The notes under the pieces: generated by a model | Told to the model about the DNA's origin: nothing | Databases searched by the model: none | The model's input: the letters and a program-made list of their open reading frames with translations, nothing else | Translations under genes and position numbers: made by a program | Assembly: GCA_026129095.1 (NCBI GenBank) | Contig: JAHCIT010000001.1 | Coordinates: forward strand, 372,245 to 436,244 | DNA from: Deltaproteobacteria bacterium | GTDB taxonomy: Bacteria; JAGRBM01; JAHCIT01 | DNA length: 64,000 nucleotides | Direction of reading: 5' to 3' | Shown: positions 34,668 to 44,207 of the stretch, piece after piece | How positions within the stretch are numbered: the stretch's first letter is position 1 | How the letters are laid out: each line of letters starts with the position of its first letter

Positions 34668-36269
34668 CTATTCGGCCTCCAGCAGTTCCAGCTTCAGCCG
34701 CCCAATAAGCCGGGAAATTTCCGACTGCCGGTCGGCTCCACCATCAATAAACTTTATGTGTGTGACATCCGCCGGAAACTGGTTGAACACGGCATCGGCC
34801 GTTATCCACCTGTCTCCAGTCCAGAAACTGACCCACGCGTGATAGTAGAACCGACCAGACTCCTCGAGATGCATCAGGCCTGCCTGCTGTTTGGTCGGTA
34901 TGCCCGCAGCCCTTCCAAGAGCTGTCAGCAGAACAGTATGCTCATTACAGTCGCCCTTGAGGCGATCCAGGACATCCAGTGCATTTGGAAGCGAAAACAC
35001 CGGTTGCTTGTCGACAGACCGGTATACCCATTCGATCAGACGCCGGGCAGCCATCACCGGATCAGCAAAGGCCCCCTTAGGACGGCGGCGGAATAATTCC
35101 AGAAACCCATCCACTCCGCCAATTTTTGAAGATGCATCGAGTCCGGTAATCCGCCGGGCCTCGGCAATAATCCGGGGATGATCGGAGGCGACCATCGGCT
35201 CCGGGAGAAGATATTCGGCCCATTCTCCGTTCGCTGGATAAGGCAGTTCATAGCCACCTTCTACCGGCAGGGTTTCCCTGACAATAGTGAGAACGTCTTC
35301 CGTGAACTCCTGCCGGGCGTCATCCAGGTCAAAGCCATCAAAATCGGCGCCCGATAACCGCACCCGAAGCCGCGTGAGCCTGTCCTGACGGCGAATAGGC
35401 TTACCCGCGCTGACTGACAGCGCTTCAGCAAAATCGGCCGGGTTCTCGGCGATACCTGAACGAGCCGTTTCGGCTGTCTCCCGTATCAGTACAAATCCAT
35501 CGCCAGTTTCTTCGCGCAGCGGGTTTCCATCCCGGCTTATCCAGGCGGTCGTCGTGATACCCAGCAGGGTCTGGCGAACCTGCCATGCAGGGACCAGATT
35601 GCCCAACACGTCAATGGTCCCTTCACCCAGAACCTCCAGCATAAGGGGCTGCCGGCTCTGGGTAGTTGAATCGAACACAACCAGCTTGTGGGTTTCACCT
35701 GCCCGAATCCCGGTGTGCCGGAGCCAGGGGTAAATCACCGATGGGGTGTAGACTGGTGGATCGCCAGCAGGCCTGGGGATGTCAACCATCTGTTCCGAGC
35801 GCGCTGAGCGAATAACCACTGCGATCCGGTCCGGATGGACAGAAGCTGTGTAGTCGAGATGCACGTCAGGCGCCCGCATGGAAAAATCGATCCGGTCAAG
35901 CGAGTAATCAGCCCGGATATGGCTCCGCTCGGCAATACTCACTTCGCGGGTTACATCCAGCATCTTCAGGCGAAACCAGCTTTCCGATTCCGATTTCCAG
36001 CCGCCACCTTCGCTTTCGAACACCGGAGCCAAAAGCTGACGGCCCCATCCGATTTTCTGCTCCCTGAAATAAATACCCCACCACTCGGCTTCCGGTGACT
36101 CTGGGGCTTTTGCAGATGTCTCACCCAATAATACCGGAGGGGACGCCAGCGCCTGAGCCGGGTCCAGTGTCCTGCCAAAGGAGGATTCCCGTTCGGTGCG
36201 ATGCTTGCCTGCAAGAAGCCCGAGCAAAGCCACGGCGGCGGCAATGCTCAGAATCCGGACAGCCTTCAT
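34668..36269 (-). CDS. Transglutaminase-like domain protein, membrane-anchored
   Basis: A 533-residue protein with an N-terminal signal or anchor (residues 5-20) and a C-terminal transglutaminase-core domain. The catalytic triad is complete: Cys441 in GDCNEH, His477 in YYHAWV and Asp492 in TADAVFN. About 400 residues of beta-rich region precede it, including YPWLRHTGIRAGETHKL. Proteins of this layout are extracytoplasmic proteases or amidases, less often cross-linkers. AAGAG lies ten bases before ATG 36269. It is the first gene of the operon with the ABC ATPase, uvrA, CvpA-like and CCA-type genes; the next gene starts four bases after its stop. A shared function with the ATPase is inference. 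Confidence 0.88.
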   Translation of the reverse strand: MKAVRILSIAAAVALLGLLAGKHRTERESSFGRTLDPAQALASPPVLLGETSAKAPESPEAEWWGIYFREQKIGWGRQLLAPVFESEGGGWKSESESWFRLKMLDVTREVSIAERSHIRADYSLDRIDFSMRAPDVHLDYTASVHPDRIAVVIRSARSEQMVDIPRPAGDPPVYTPSVIYPWLRHTGIRAGETHKLVVFDSTTQSRQPLMLEVLGEGTIDVLGNLVPAWQVRQTLLGITTTAWISRDGNPLREETGDGFVLIRETAETARSGIAENPADFAEALSVSAGKPIRRQDRLTRLRVRLSGADFDGFDLDDARQEFTEDVLTIVRETLPVEGGYELPYPANGEWAEYLLPEPMVASDHPRIIAEARRITGLDASSKIGGVDGFLELFRRRPKGAFADPVMAARRLIEWVYRSVDKQPVFSLPNALDVLDRLKGDCNEHTVLLTALGRAAGIPTKQQAGLMHLEESGRFYYHAWVSFWTGDRWITADAVFNQFPADVTHIKFIDGGADRQSEISRLIGRLKLELLEAE

Positions 36270-36374
36270 CAGCGGCCACTCTTTCCGCCGTCAATATGCC
36301 CAAATGGTTTCATCCGGGAAGCGGCACAACCGGAGCAGACTGGCCGATAGCCGGATTAACTGCAACGAGAACGC

Positions 36375-38063
36375 TCAGTAGTAACCCGGGTCGCGGTACT
36401 CGCCGAATACTTCTTTCATGGTGCCGACGATTTCGCCCAAAGTCGCATAACTCCGCACGCAGTCAAGAATGGGAGGCATGACATTCTGATTGCCCTCACA
36501 CACCTTCTTGAGCCGCTTAAGTGTAGTTTGGACTGCGTTATTATCTCGGGCCTGCCTCAGGTCCCTGAGCGATTCCACCTGCTCACGCTCGATGGTTTCC
36601 GGAATATCGAGTATCTCTATTGGGCATTTCTCATCGTGCTGGACGTATTTCGTGACGCCGACAATGGTCTTTTCACCCTTTTCCACCTGCTCATGATACC
36701 GGAGTGCTGCCTTGTGTATTTCCTGCTGGGTGTAGCCTTTCTCAATGGCCGGAATCATTCCACCCATGGAATCCAGCCGTTCGACATAAGCCCATGCTTG
36801 TGACTCCATCTCGTCGGTCAGCGTTTCCACAAACCAGCTTCCTCCCAGTGGATCAATCGTATTGGTGACCCCCGTCTCCTCGGCAATGATCTGCTGGGTG
36901 CGGAGGGCGATAGTGACCGCCTGTTCGGTCGGCAACCCAAGTGTTTCATCCATTGAGTTGGTATGAAGCGACTGGGTGCCGCCAAGCACCCCCGCAAGCG
37001 CCTGCAGCGCCGTCCGGACAATGTTGTTATATGGTTGCTGGGCAGTCAGCGAGCAGCCAGCCGTTTGCGTATGAAACCGGAGCTGCATTGACCGCACATC
37101 CTTCGCTCCAAAACGTTCCTTCATTATCTTTGCCCACATACGGCGTGCGGCGCGCATTTTGGCAATTTCCTCGAAGAAATCCGAATGGGAGTTAAAAAAG
37201 AAACTGAGCCGCGGAGCGAAGCTGTCCACATCCAGTCCCGCCTCCACGCAGTGGCGGACATATTCCAGGCCATCGTAGAGCGTAAAGGCGAGCTCCTGCG
37301 CCGCCGTCGAACCTGCTTCGCGAATGTGGTAACCCGAAATAGAAATCGTGTTCCACTTGGGCACCGCTTCACGGCAAAATGTAATCATGTCGGTAACAAG
37401 GCGCATCGCAGGCCGCGGCGGAAATATCCATGTCTTTTGCGCAATGAACTCTTTAAGTACGTCGTTCTGGGTCGTCCCACCGAGTTTTGTCCACGGAACG
37501 CCCTGCTTTTCTGCCGCTGCCAGAAAAAATGAGAACACGATCGCCGCCGGAGCATTGGTCGTCATCGAAGTCGTTATATCCCCCATCGGAATACCGCTGA
37601 AAAGGGTTTCCATGTCGCGCAGGGAGTCCATCGCTACACCGCACTTGCCCACCTCGCCGGCCGAACGCGGATCATCCGAATCGAGCCCCATCAGCGTCGG
37701 GAGATGAAACGCTACCGACAGCCCCATCTGCCCGTTTTTCAAGAGGTAGTGGTATCGCTCATTTGTCTGGCTGGCAGTCCCGAAACCGGAAAATATGCGG
37801 GTAGTCCAGTTCTTTCCACGGTAACCGGATGGGTGAATTCCACGGGTATACGGAAACTGGCCGGGAAAACCCAGGTCGCGTTCGTAGTCACTGGAAGCCT
37901 GGTTCCAGGGCCCATACAACCGGTCAACCGGGACATCACTGAGCGTAGTAAATGGTACCGGCCGTTCCGGCATACGGTTCAGAGCTTCTCTTAGCTCAGT
38001 AACAGTCCAGGTTTCCTTTTTTTTCAAAAGTGCTTCGATAGCTTCGCGTGAGTAGCCAGACAT
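36375..38063 (-). CDS. B12-dependent acyl-CoA mutase, large (catalytic) subunit
   Basis: A 562-residue protein of the methylmalonyl-CoA mutase superfamily, catalytic TIM-barrel domain only. The B12-binding domain is absent and no small subunit is in the window. Blocks include [49 protein letters not shown] and [10 protein letters not shown]. At the place where classical methylmalonyl-CoA mutase has the carboxylate-binding Arg (MVRN), this protein has Gln (IAQK, codon 37437-37439), as I recall for isobutyryl-CoA and 2-hydroxyisobutyryl-CoA mutases. So methylmalonyl-CoA may not be the substrate. ATG 38063 is used with GAGG nine bases upstream; two ATGs lie just before it. It diverges from the mrp operon. 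Confidence 0.9.
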   Translation of the reverse strand: MSGYSREAIEALLKKKETWTVTELREALNRMPERPVPFTTLSDVPVDRLYGPWNQASSDYERDLGFPGQFPYTRGIHPSGYRGKNWTTRIFSGFGTASQTNERYHYLLKNGQMGLSVAFHLPTLMGLDSDDPRSAGEVGKCGVAMDSLRDMETLFSGIPMGDITTSMTTNAPAAIVFSFFLAAAEKQGVPWTKLGGTTQNDVLKEFIAQKTWIFPPRPAMRLVTDMITFCREAVPKWNTISISGYHIREAGSTAAQELAFTLYDGLEYVRHCVEAGLDVDSFAPRLSFFFNSHSDFFEEIAKMRAARRMWAKIMKERFGAKDVRSMQLRFHTQTAGCSLTAQQPYNNIVRTALQALAGVLGGTQSLHTNSMDETLGLPTEQAVTIALRTQQIIAEETGVTNTIDPLGGSWFVETLTDEMESQAWAYVERLDSMGGMIPAIEKGYTQQEIHKAALRYHEQVEKGEKTIVGVTKYVQHDEKCPIEILDIPETIEREQVESLRDLRQARDNNAVQTTLKRLKKVCEGNQNVMPPILDCVRSYATLGEIVGTMKEVFGEYRDPGYY

Positions 38064-38272
38064 TTCCGCCATCCTCATCCGGCTGTGGAACAGCCATCAG
38101 CCCTAAAAACAGGGACTCACCAAGGTAATCAAGTCCATACCCCGCACGCAATGAGCAGAAATCAGCGCCCGCCGGATGATCTCCCGGACCAAAACAGGAA
38201 AAACCACGCGCCGAAATCGGTTCAGCCTTTATTGCCGCCGTGACACGGCGCAGCTAAAGGACAGGGTAACCT

Positions 38273-40624
38273 GTGAAAGGATATCCGGCTTGTTCTTTTT
38301 CCGTCGTGCCGATGATTCCTGATCTCACGCTGTCTCTTCTCCTGATATTTTCACCTGCCTTGGCCGGTGTACTGGTTATTTTTGTCCCTGGCACGGGAGC
38401 AATCGCCCACTGGCTGGGAGCTGCGGCATCGGCTGTCTCGGTTTTCTGTGCGATTCAGCTGGGCCTTGTTGGAGGAAGCGAGACTGTTCTGGCCGCCCAG
38501 TGGGTCAAGGCGCTGGAAATCGACATTTCCTTCCGGATCAATCCACTCACTTTGAGCCTCGCCGGCATGGTGGCCGGTATCGGGGCCATCATTCTCCACT
38601 ACTGCGGCCATTACTTTGCGCCCGGCCAGAAGCGCGACCGGGTCATCGCCACGCTTTCCCTGTTTGAGTCCGCAATGCTCGGTGTCGTGCTTTCCGACAA
38701 TCTCTATCTCATCTTTATCTTCTGGGAACTGACAGGGCTCTGTTCTTTCTTCCTGATCGCTACCGATTCCGACAAGGATCCCGACGCCCCGCTTGCCGCA
38801 AAACAGGCATTACTGGTGACCGTAGGCGGCGGGCTTCCCATGCTGATCGGGTTCATCTACCTGGCATCCATGACGGGAACGGCGAGCCTCGCCCAGCTCG
38901 CGGCGAACCCTCCTCCACCGGACATAGCACTGGTAGCTCTTGCCTTCATCCTGCCCGGCGTGCTCACGAAGAGTGCCCAGTTCCCCTTCCATTTCTGGCT
39001 TCCCGGCGCGATGGCAGCCCCTACTCCTATTTCGGCTTACCTGCACTCGGCGACCATGGTGAAGGCTGGCGTGATTCTGCTGCTTTTCCTGTACCCGGTG
39101 TTGGGTGAATCGTGGCTCTGGCACACCGCGCTCATTCCTCTTGGAGCGGTAACCATGCTCTGGGGAAGTTTTCAGGCGCTCCGGCAGGATGACATCAAAA
39201 TCCTCATGGCCTGGTCTACCGTGGCACAACTCGGCCTGCTGGTGACAGCTATTGGCATTGGCTCGCCGCTTTCAATTCGGGGTGCGGTAATGCATCTGTT
39301 TGCCCACGCCTTTTTTAAGGCAGCACTGTTTCTGGTAGTGGGCATTGTCTACCACGAAACCCATACACGGCTTTTATCCAAACTCGGCGGCATGCGTACC
39401 GTGATGCCATTACTGGCGGTAGCATGCGCGGCATGCGCGGCCTCCATGGCCGGTGCACCTCCATTCGCCGGGTTCCTTTCGAAGGAGATCATCCTGGAGG
39501 CCGGATTCGGATCCTGGGGTTGGGCCCGGATCGTGTCACTTGCAGCCATTACGCTGGGATCAATAGGTACTGTCTGGTATTCAGCCAGATTCTACATTGG
39601 GATATTCGAAGGCGAGCAGAGGAGCGACGACGCCCGTCACGCCCACAAACCGGCTGTTTCCTTTGAGAGCGGGACGGTTTTCCTCGCTCTTCTGACCGTT
39701 GGAATCGGATTTGCTGCCGGGTGGTTTGGCGATACGATCCTGAATCCGGCCGTTACGACACTAAGCAGGGCGGAAGCAGCCGCCGGACACCTTGCGCTAT
39801 GGCATGGTGTTAATGTCCCGCTGATTACCTCCATCACCATTCTGTCGGCGGGTTTTCTCCTGCACCGAAGGGCAGGATTAAAACCGCTAGCAGGCTCCGG
39901 CTTTGGAACCGACGCCTCCGTCCTGTTCGAGCAGTTCCAGGACGGATGCAAATCCGTTGGCAGCTGGCTCAACCGCTACCTTTCAGCGGCCAATCCATCC
40001 TGGTATTTTGCAGCCGCCATCATTGCCGGGTTTGCCGGGGCCATCGTCGGCATTCCCTCCTATCCATACGAGTTTTCGATGGGAGAGCTGCCGATTGCCG
40101 CATGGATGGTAATCGCCGTACAAGCGTTGTCCATCGCCGGTATTTTCTCTGTCCGCAGCCGTCTGGCACGTGCGCTGCTACTTTCCGCTGTCGGTTTCAG
40201 CACAGCCGTCCTGTATCGCATTTTCCGCGCTCCGGATCTGGTGCTGACACAGGTGCTGGTTGAAATCCTGCTGACGGTGTTTCTTGTCCTGTCAATCCGG
40301 TTCTTGCCCCGAAGCACCGGCACGGTCTGGCCGCGCAATCCGGTGGCCATACCAGCCCGCACCCTCCTCTCTCTGGCTGCTGGAGCTGGAGCTGCCGCCG
40401 TGGCGCTGGCGATGTTCGCCATTCCCCGCGATACACGGCTGGCCGACTATTTCTTCCGTGCCGCTCCCGAAATCTCCCAGGGCAACAACATCGTTAACGT
40501 CATCATCGTTGATGTCCGCGGCATCGATACCCTGATGGAGGTCATGGTGATTGTGGTGGCAGTACTTGGTGTCGCGGGACTGATACGGCATCGGGAACTG
40601 CCAGTGGAGGAAACGCCCGAATGA
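38273..40624 (+). CDS. mrpA: Na+/H+ antiporter subunit A
   Basis: A 783-residue polytopic membrane protein related to NuoL. The proton-channel part has FFLIATDSDKDPDAPLAAKQ with QFPFHFWLPGAM and AYLHSATMVKAGVILL, which carry the key Lys and Glu residues. The C-terminal region contains the MrpA-specific DUF4040 part (FSTAVLYRIFRAPDLVLTQV) and the MbhE-like end. It is the largest subunit of the multi-subunit Mrp antiporter, which pumps Na+ out against H+ in alkaline or salty conditions. GTG 38273 has AGGG six bases upstream; ATG 38312 has no site. A perfect hairpin CGCCGT-GAC-ACGGCG (38236-38250) sits in the leader. Confidence 0.95.
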   Translation: MKGYPACSFSVVPMIPDLTLSLLLIFSPALAGVLVIFVPGTGAIAHWLGAAASAVSVFCAIQLGLVGGSETVLAAQWVKALEIDISFRINPLTLSLAGMVAGIGAIILHYCGHYFAPGQKRDRVIATLSLFESAMLGVVLSDNLYLIFIFWELTGLCSFFLIATDSDKDPDAPLAAKQALLVTVGGGLPMLIGFIYLASMTGTASLAQLAANPPPPDIALVALAFILPGVLTKSAQFPFHFWLPGAMAAPTPISAYLHSATMVKAGVILLLFLYPVLGESWLWHTALIPLGAVTMLWGSFQALRQDDIKILMAWSTVAQLGLLVTAIGIGSPLSIRGAVMHLFAHAFFKAALFLVVGIVYHETHTRLLSKLGGMRTVMPLLAVACAACAASMAGAPPFAGFLSKEIILEAGFGSWGWARIVSLAAITLGSIGTVWYSARFYIGIFEGEQRSDDARHAHKPAVSFESGTVFLALLTVGIGFAAGWFGDTILNPAVTTLSRAEAAAGHLALWHGVNVPLITSITILSAGFLLHRRAGLKPLAGSGFGTDASVLFEQFQDGCKSVGSWLNRYLSAANPSWYFAAAIIAGFAGAIVGIPSYPYEFSMGELPIAAWMVIAVQALSIAGIFSVRSRLARALLLSAVGFSTAVLYRIFRAPDLVLTQVLVEILLTVFLVLSIRFLPRSTGTVWPRNPVAIPARTLLSLAAGAGAAAVALAMFAIPRDTRLADYFFRAAPEISQGNNIVNVIIVDVRGIDTLMEVMVIVVAVLGVAGLIRHRELPVEETPE

Positions 40625-41091
40625 GGAGTTTTCTGCTTGAGCAGCTCTCCCGGCTCATATTGCCGCTCGCCATCCTGCTTGCAATCCACCTCTACTGGCG
40701 TGGCCACAATCTGCCCGGTGGCGGTTTTGTAGGCGGTCTCACGCTCGCCGTTGCAGGCATTCTCATCGTTGCTGCCTATGGCCTAAAGGTATTCCGGGAC
40801 CGGGTGCCGGTCGACCCCGCATGGATGGCAGTCTTCGGGTTCGTTTTCATCATGGTCGCAACGCTTCTCCCGCTGTTCCTCGGCCAGCCGATGCTGACGC
40901 ACCAGCAGGGGCATATAGATATGTTCGGCGTGCTCCCGTACCATTTCCATACAGCGGCCATTTACGACCTTGGCGTCATGCTGGTTGTGGGTGCTGGAGG
41001 CACTTCCGCAGCCATTCACCTGTGGGAACTTCCCCACTCCGCCCACGATCATAATGACAGCGGCACTCCAGCGGATGGAGAGCAGCCGTGA
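40621..41091 (+). CDS. mrpB: Na+/H+ antiporter subunit B
   Basis: A 156-residue membrane protein with four hydrophobic segments and the family motif GHNLPGGGFVGGL near residue 29, the hallmark of MnhB/MrpB. The C-terminal tail is His/Asp-rich (HSAHDHNDSG). It is a core subunit of the antiporter; here it is separate, not fused to subunit A. Its ATG overlaps the mrpA stop by four bases, so translation is coupled. Confidence 0.95.
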   Translation: MRSFLLEQLSRLILPLAILLAIHLYWRGHNLPGGGFVGGLTLAVAGILIVAAYGLKVFRDRVPVDPAWMAVFGFVFIMVATLLPLFLGQPMLTHQQGHIDMFGVLPYHFHTAAIYDLGVMLVVGAGGTSAAIHLWELPHSAHDHNDSGTPADGEQP

Positions 41092-41501
41092 GCATCTTTC
41101 TTGCTCTTTCCGTGTTTCTCACCACGTCGGCAGGTGTATATCTGCTTCTCGACCGGAGCATGTTCCGGGTAATCCTGGGAGTCGGCTTTGTCGGCCATGC
41201 GACCAACCTGATAGTTTTGGCCTCCGGGCGCTGGCGGCCAAGGTCGCCCATCGTGGATGAAACCCTCCAGGCGGCGGAAATGGCCGACCCGCTTCCTCAC
41301 GCCTTCATTCTGACAGCAATCGTCATCTCAATGGCCGTGACCATCTATCTGATGACTCTGATGGTGATGAATGTCCGAACCAGTGGGCTCAGCTCGATTG
41401 AACCTGCTCCTGAAACTGATGCGGGCCGACAGCCTGACCATATTCGGTCCGAACTGGAAGGCCGAACCACATCCGCAGATGCAGAAGGTACGGCTGCATG
41501 A
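41088..41501 (+). CDS. mrpC: Na+/H+ antiporter subunit C (NuoK-like)
   Basis: A 137-residue membrane protein with three hydrophobic segments, homologous to NuoK. The motif DPLPHAFILTAIVISMA at about residues 66-82 is the family's conserved third-helix start. The C-terminal 35 residues are hydrophilic. The start is GTG at 41088 (GTGA) overlapping the mrpB stop, in the usual B-C order. Confidence 0.95.
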   Translation: MSIFLALSVFLTTSAGVYLLLDRSMFRVILGVGFVGHATNLIVLASGRWRPRSPIVDETLQAAEMADPLPHAFILTAIVISMAVTIYLMTLMVMNVRTSGLSSIEPAPETDAGRQPDHIRSELEGRTTSADAEGTAA

Positions 41502-43012
41502 CCATAGAGCCGGTACTTATGTTTTTGCTTCCAGTGACGGCCGCACTGGCAATCTGGCTGGCCCGGCTGGAATACCGCGCTGCGCGCGGACTGACTCTGG
41601 TCACAAGCATCATCCTTCTGCTGACAAGCGTCCGGCTACTGGTTCTTGCAGATGGCACGGACCGGTGGGTCCACTATGTCGGCAACTGGCCCGCCCCGTT
41701 CGGAATTACTTGGGTTGTGGACCGGCTCGCTGCACTTTTCGCCTTTATCCAGTCCCTCCTGCTGGTCGCGGCTACTGGAATGCTGCGCTCGGAAACCCAT
41801 GGCGAGACCACGGCCCTCAGGGCCTATCCACTGCTCCTGGTGCTCGCCTTCGGCCTTATGGGCGCAGTTTTTACGGCAGATATTTTCAACCTGTTCGTGA
41901 TGTTCGAGGTGGTCCTGATTACCTCGTATCTTCTGATCCAGGTTCCCGGCACTCCCCGTTCCCTCAAGGCTGGTTTCCCCAATGTGGTCATCAATGTGAT
42001 CGCCGCCGCATTTTTCTTCGCTGGAGTAGGGATTCTTTATGGAATCGGCGGATCGGTAAATATGGCTGATCTTGCAATGCGGGTTCCTGATGCAGACCCC
42101 TTCCTCCGGCTGGCCGGTGCCGGCATGATCGTGACCGCATTTGTCATCAAGGCTGGCGTGCTTCCGGTAACCGTATTCTGGCTGCCGGCAACCTATCCGA
42201 CCTTCTCTGGGCCAGTCGCGGCATTTTTCGGCGGCATGCTGACCAAGCTGGGCATTTACGCCCTGATCCGGACGGCTCCAATCCTGCTGGTCCCGACCGG
42301 GCTAAACTCGGTGCTCTTATGGCTTGGTGGCGCCACGGCCCTCATCGGCGTATTGATGGCTTTCGCCCAGTATGAACTGAGGCGTTTGCTGTCTTTCCAC
42401 ATCGTCTCGCAGGTGGGGTACATGGCCGCAGCCTTGTCGCTGCTGACTCCTGCAGGCATCGCAGCGGCAATTTTCTTCGCTCTGCACAACATACTCGTGA
42501 AATCGGCTCTTTATTTCACCGCTGATGAACTGGAACGGGCCAACGGAACCCGCGATCTACGGGAGATGCGCTGGTACCGGGGAGGGACAGGCGTTGCATT
42601 CATTTTCTGCGTCGCTGCCTTCTCGATAGCCGGAATCCCGCCGCTGTCGGGTTTTTTCGGAAAACTGTCGGTATTCAAGGCAGTCTGGGATGAAACCGCG
42701 GTTGGGCCCCTTGCTCTGCTGGTGGCAGCATCATTCTTTACACTCGCCTCAATGGTGAAAATCTGGCAATTCTGCTTTCAGCAAGTGCCGGAGGCAAGGC
42801 GCCCGGCAGGCTTTGAGGACAACCGGTCTCCCGCCCGGCTGATACCTCTCCTGCTCGTGACTGCCGTTTCGCTGGCAATGGGGGCTGGAGCCGGATGGAT
42901 GAGCCGCTACAGTCTTGATGCCGCACGGCAGGTGCTGGATACGAAGGGCGCCGTCAAGGAAATCATACGGCCTGAAATGGCCATTATGCCCGAACCGAAG
43001 GAGCCACACTGA
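41498..43012 (+). CDS. mrpD: Na+/H+ antiporter subunit D (NuoN/NuoM-like)
   Basis: A 504-residue polytopic subunit related to NuoM/N, with about 14 hydrophobic segments. FNLFVMFEVVLITSYLLI carries the conserved membrane Glu; FVIKAGVLPVTVFWLPATYP carries the conserved Lys; AFAQYELRRLLSFHIVSQVGYM carries the next charged cluster. Together with A it forms the ion-translocating core. ATG overlaps the mrpC stop (ATGA) and its own stop overlaps the ATG of mrpE by one base. Confidence 0.96.
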   Translation: MTIEPVLMFLLPVTAALAIWLARLEYRAARGLTLVTSIILLLTSVRLLVLADGTDRWVHYVGNWPAPFGITWVVDRLAALFAFIQSLLLVAATGMLRSETHGETTALRAYPLLLVLAFGLMGAVFTADIFNLFVMFEVVLITSYLLIQVPGTPRSLKAGFPNVVINVIAAAFFFAGVGILYGIGGSVNMADLAMRVPDADPFLRLAGAGMIVTAFVIKAGVLPVTVFWLPATYPTFSGPVAAFFGGMLTKLGIYALIRTAPILLVPTGLNSVLLWLGGATALIGVLMAFAQYELRRLLSFHIVSQVGYMAAALSLLTPAGIAAAIFFALHNILVKSALYFTADELERANGTRDLREMRWYRGGTGVAFIFCVAAFSIAGIPPLSGFFGKLSVFKAVWDETAVGPLALLVAASFFTLASMVKIWQFCFQQVPEARRPAGFEDNRSPARLIPLLLVTAVSLAMGAGAGWMSRYSLDAARQVLDTKGAVKEIIRPEMAIMPEPKEPH

Positions 43013-43488
43013 TGCGACTGCTCGGTTTCACGCTGGCTTGTGCGCTCATATGGGTTGCCCTGGAAGGGGATTTCCAGGGCAGCCGGTTCCTGATGGGACT
43101 TCTCATCGGAATCGTACTGGTGACAATGGAGCAGTCCCGTCTTCGGCGGACAAATATCTGGCGCAAGACCTTTGCGGCGGTTTATATACTGTTTCTATTT
43201 CTATTCGAGATCGTTTACGCCAACTGGGAACAACTCAAAATTGTACTGGCACCAAAGGTAAAGGTTGAGCCCCATTGGATTCAGTATCCCATGCAGCTCC
43301 AGAGTCCACACTTTCAGGCCATGCTGGCCGCCATGATCACGCTTACTCCCGGTACCTGCTCGGTGGATGTCGATCCGGGCCGCCGGATCATCTGGGTTCA
43401 TGCACTGAATGCCGCTGATGCACCGGCCACCATCGCCCGTATTCACGACCGGCTGGAAAAGCCCCTGCTCAGCCTGGAGGAAACATGA
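43012..43488 (+). CDS. mrpE: Na+/H+ antiporter subunit E
   Basis: A 158-residue membrane protein with two or three hydrophobic segments at the N-terminus and a cytoplasmic C-terminal domain. The block SPHFQAMLAAMITLTPGTCSVDVDP is the MrpE family mark. It is needed for complex assembly in characterised systems. It begins one base into the mrpD stop and ends overlapping the ATG of mrpF. Confidence 0.95.
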   Translation: MRLLGFTLACALIWVALEGDFQGSRFLMGLLIGIVLVTMEQSRLRRTNIWRKTFAAVYILFLFLFEIVYANWEQLKIVLAPKVKVEPHWIQYPMQLQSPHFQAMLAAMITLTPGTCSVDVDPGRRIIWVHALNAADAPATIARIHDRLEKPLLSLEET

Positions 43489-43754
43489 TCGGCATTATCT
43501 ACCAGATCAGCACCGGAATTATCTGTCTGGCCATGCTGATGGCTGCCATCCGCGCTGTACGGGGGCCTTCGTCCTTCGACCGGGTGATGTCAGTCGATAT
43601 GGTGGCCTTGGGCGTTGTCGGCCTGCTGATGACCGAGTCGGTGGCAAGCCGCGATCTCACCTATTTTGATGCGGCGCTTTCACTCGCCCTTTGTTCATTC
43701 ATCGGAACGGCATTTCTTGCCCATTTTCTCGGGGAGGGTCAGCTCGATGACTGA
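43485..43754 (+). CDS. mrpF: Na+/H+ antiporter subunit F
   Basis: An 89-residue protein with three hydrophobic segments, the normal size and shape of MrpF. RAVRGPSSFDRVMSVDMV between the first two segments is the family motif. Start ATG overlaps the mrpE stop by four bases; its 3' end overlaps the mrpG start by eight. Confidence 0.95.
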   Translation: MIGIIYQISTGIICLAMLMAAIRAVRGPSSFDRVMSVDMVALGVVGLLMTESVASRDLTYFDAALSLALCSFIGTAFLAHFLGEGQLDD

Positions 43755-44169
43755 ACTGGCCTATTCCGGGTTCGAATGGGCGGCCGCCCTGTTTACGCTG
43801 GCGGGATCGTTTTTCTTCCTGGCGGGAGCTATTGCCATCTTCCGGTTACCGGACTTCTACTGCCGCATGCATGGGCCTACCAAGGCGGTCACTCTAGGTC
43901 TTATGCTGGTCGGAACCGGAGCCCTGCTTCGGTCCATTGAAGGTGCCAGCGCCCACTGGCCCAAAGATCTGATACTGGTCATCTTCCTGTTTATTACTGC
44001 CCCGGTGAGCGCGCAGCTACTGATGCGTGCGGCCTGTGCACGCCGGGAGGTGCAAACCGGAACCGCTCGCGGCCTGCCGCCACTCCAAGATGTGGAGCAT
44101 GTGGAAGAAACCGGCGAACTGGTCAAGGCACTGGTTCACGAGAAATACAAAAACAACAGCCCTGACTGA
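43747..44169 (+). CDS. mrpG: Na+/H+ antiporter subunit G
   Basis: A 140-residue protein with three hydrophobic segments. The conserved stretch IFRLPDFYCRMHGPTKA lies after the first. The tail from about residue 95 is hydrophilic and longer than in many MrpG. I use ATG 43747, where homology begins; the frame is open to 43666 but overlaps mrpF. It is the last gene of the seven-gene operon, in canonical order A to G with no gap anywhere. Confidence 0.95.
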   Translation: MTELAYSGFEWAAALFTLAGSFFFLAGAIAIFRLPDFYCRMHGPTKAVTLGLMLVGTGALLRSIEGASAHWPKDLILVIFLFITAPVSAQLLMRAACARREVQTGTARGLPPLQDVEHVEETGELVKALVHEKYKNNSPD

Positions 44170-44207
44170 TCCGATAGCGGCAATCAGCAGTCATAAGGAG
44201 TCTTCCC

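Noticed and set aside
39421-39441. Tandem GCATGCGCG repeat
   Set aside because: It is within mrpA and encodes an Ala-Cys-Ala run of a membrane segment; an ordinary coding effect.
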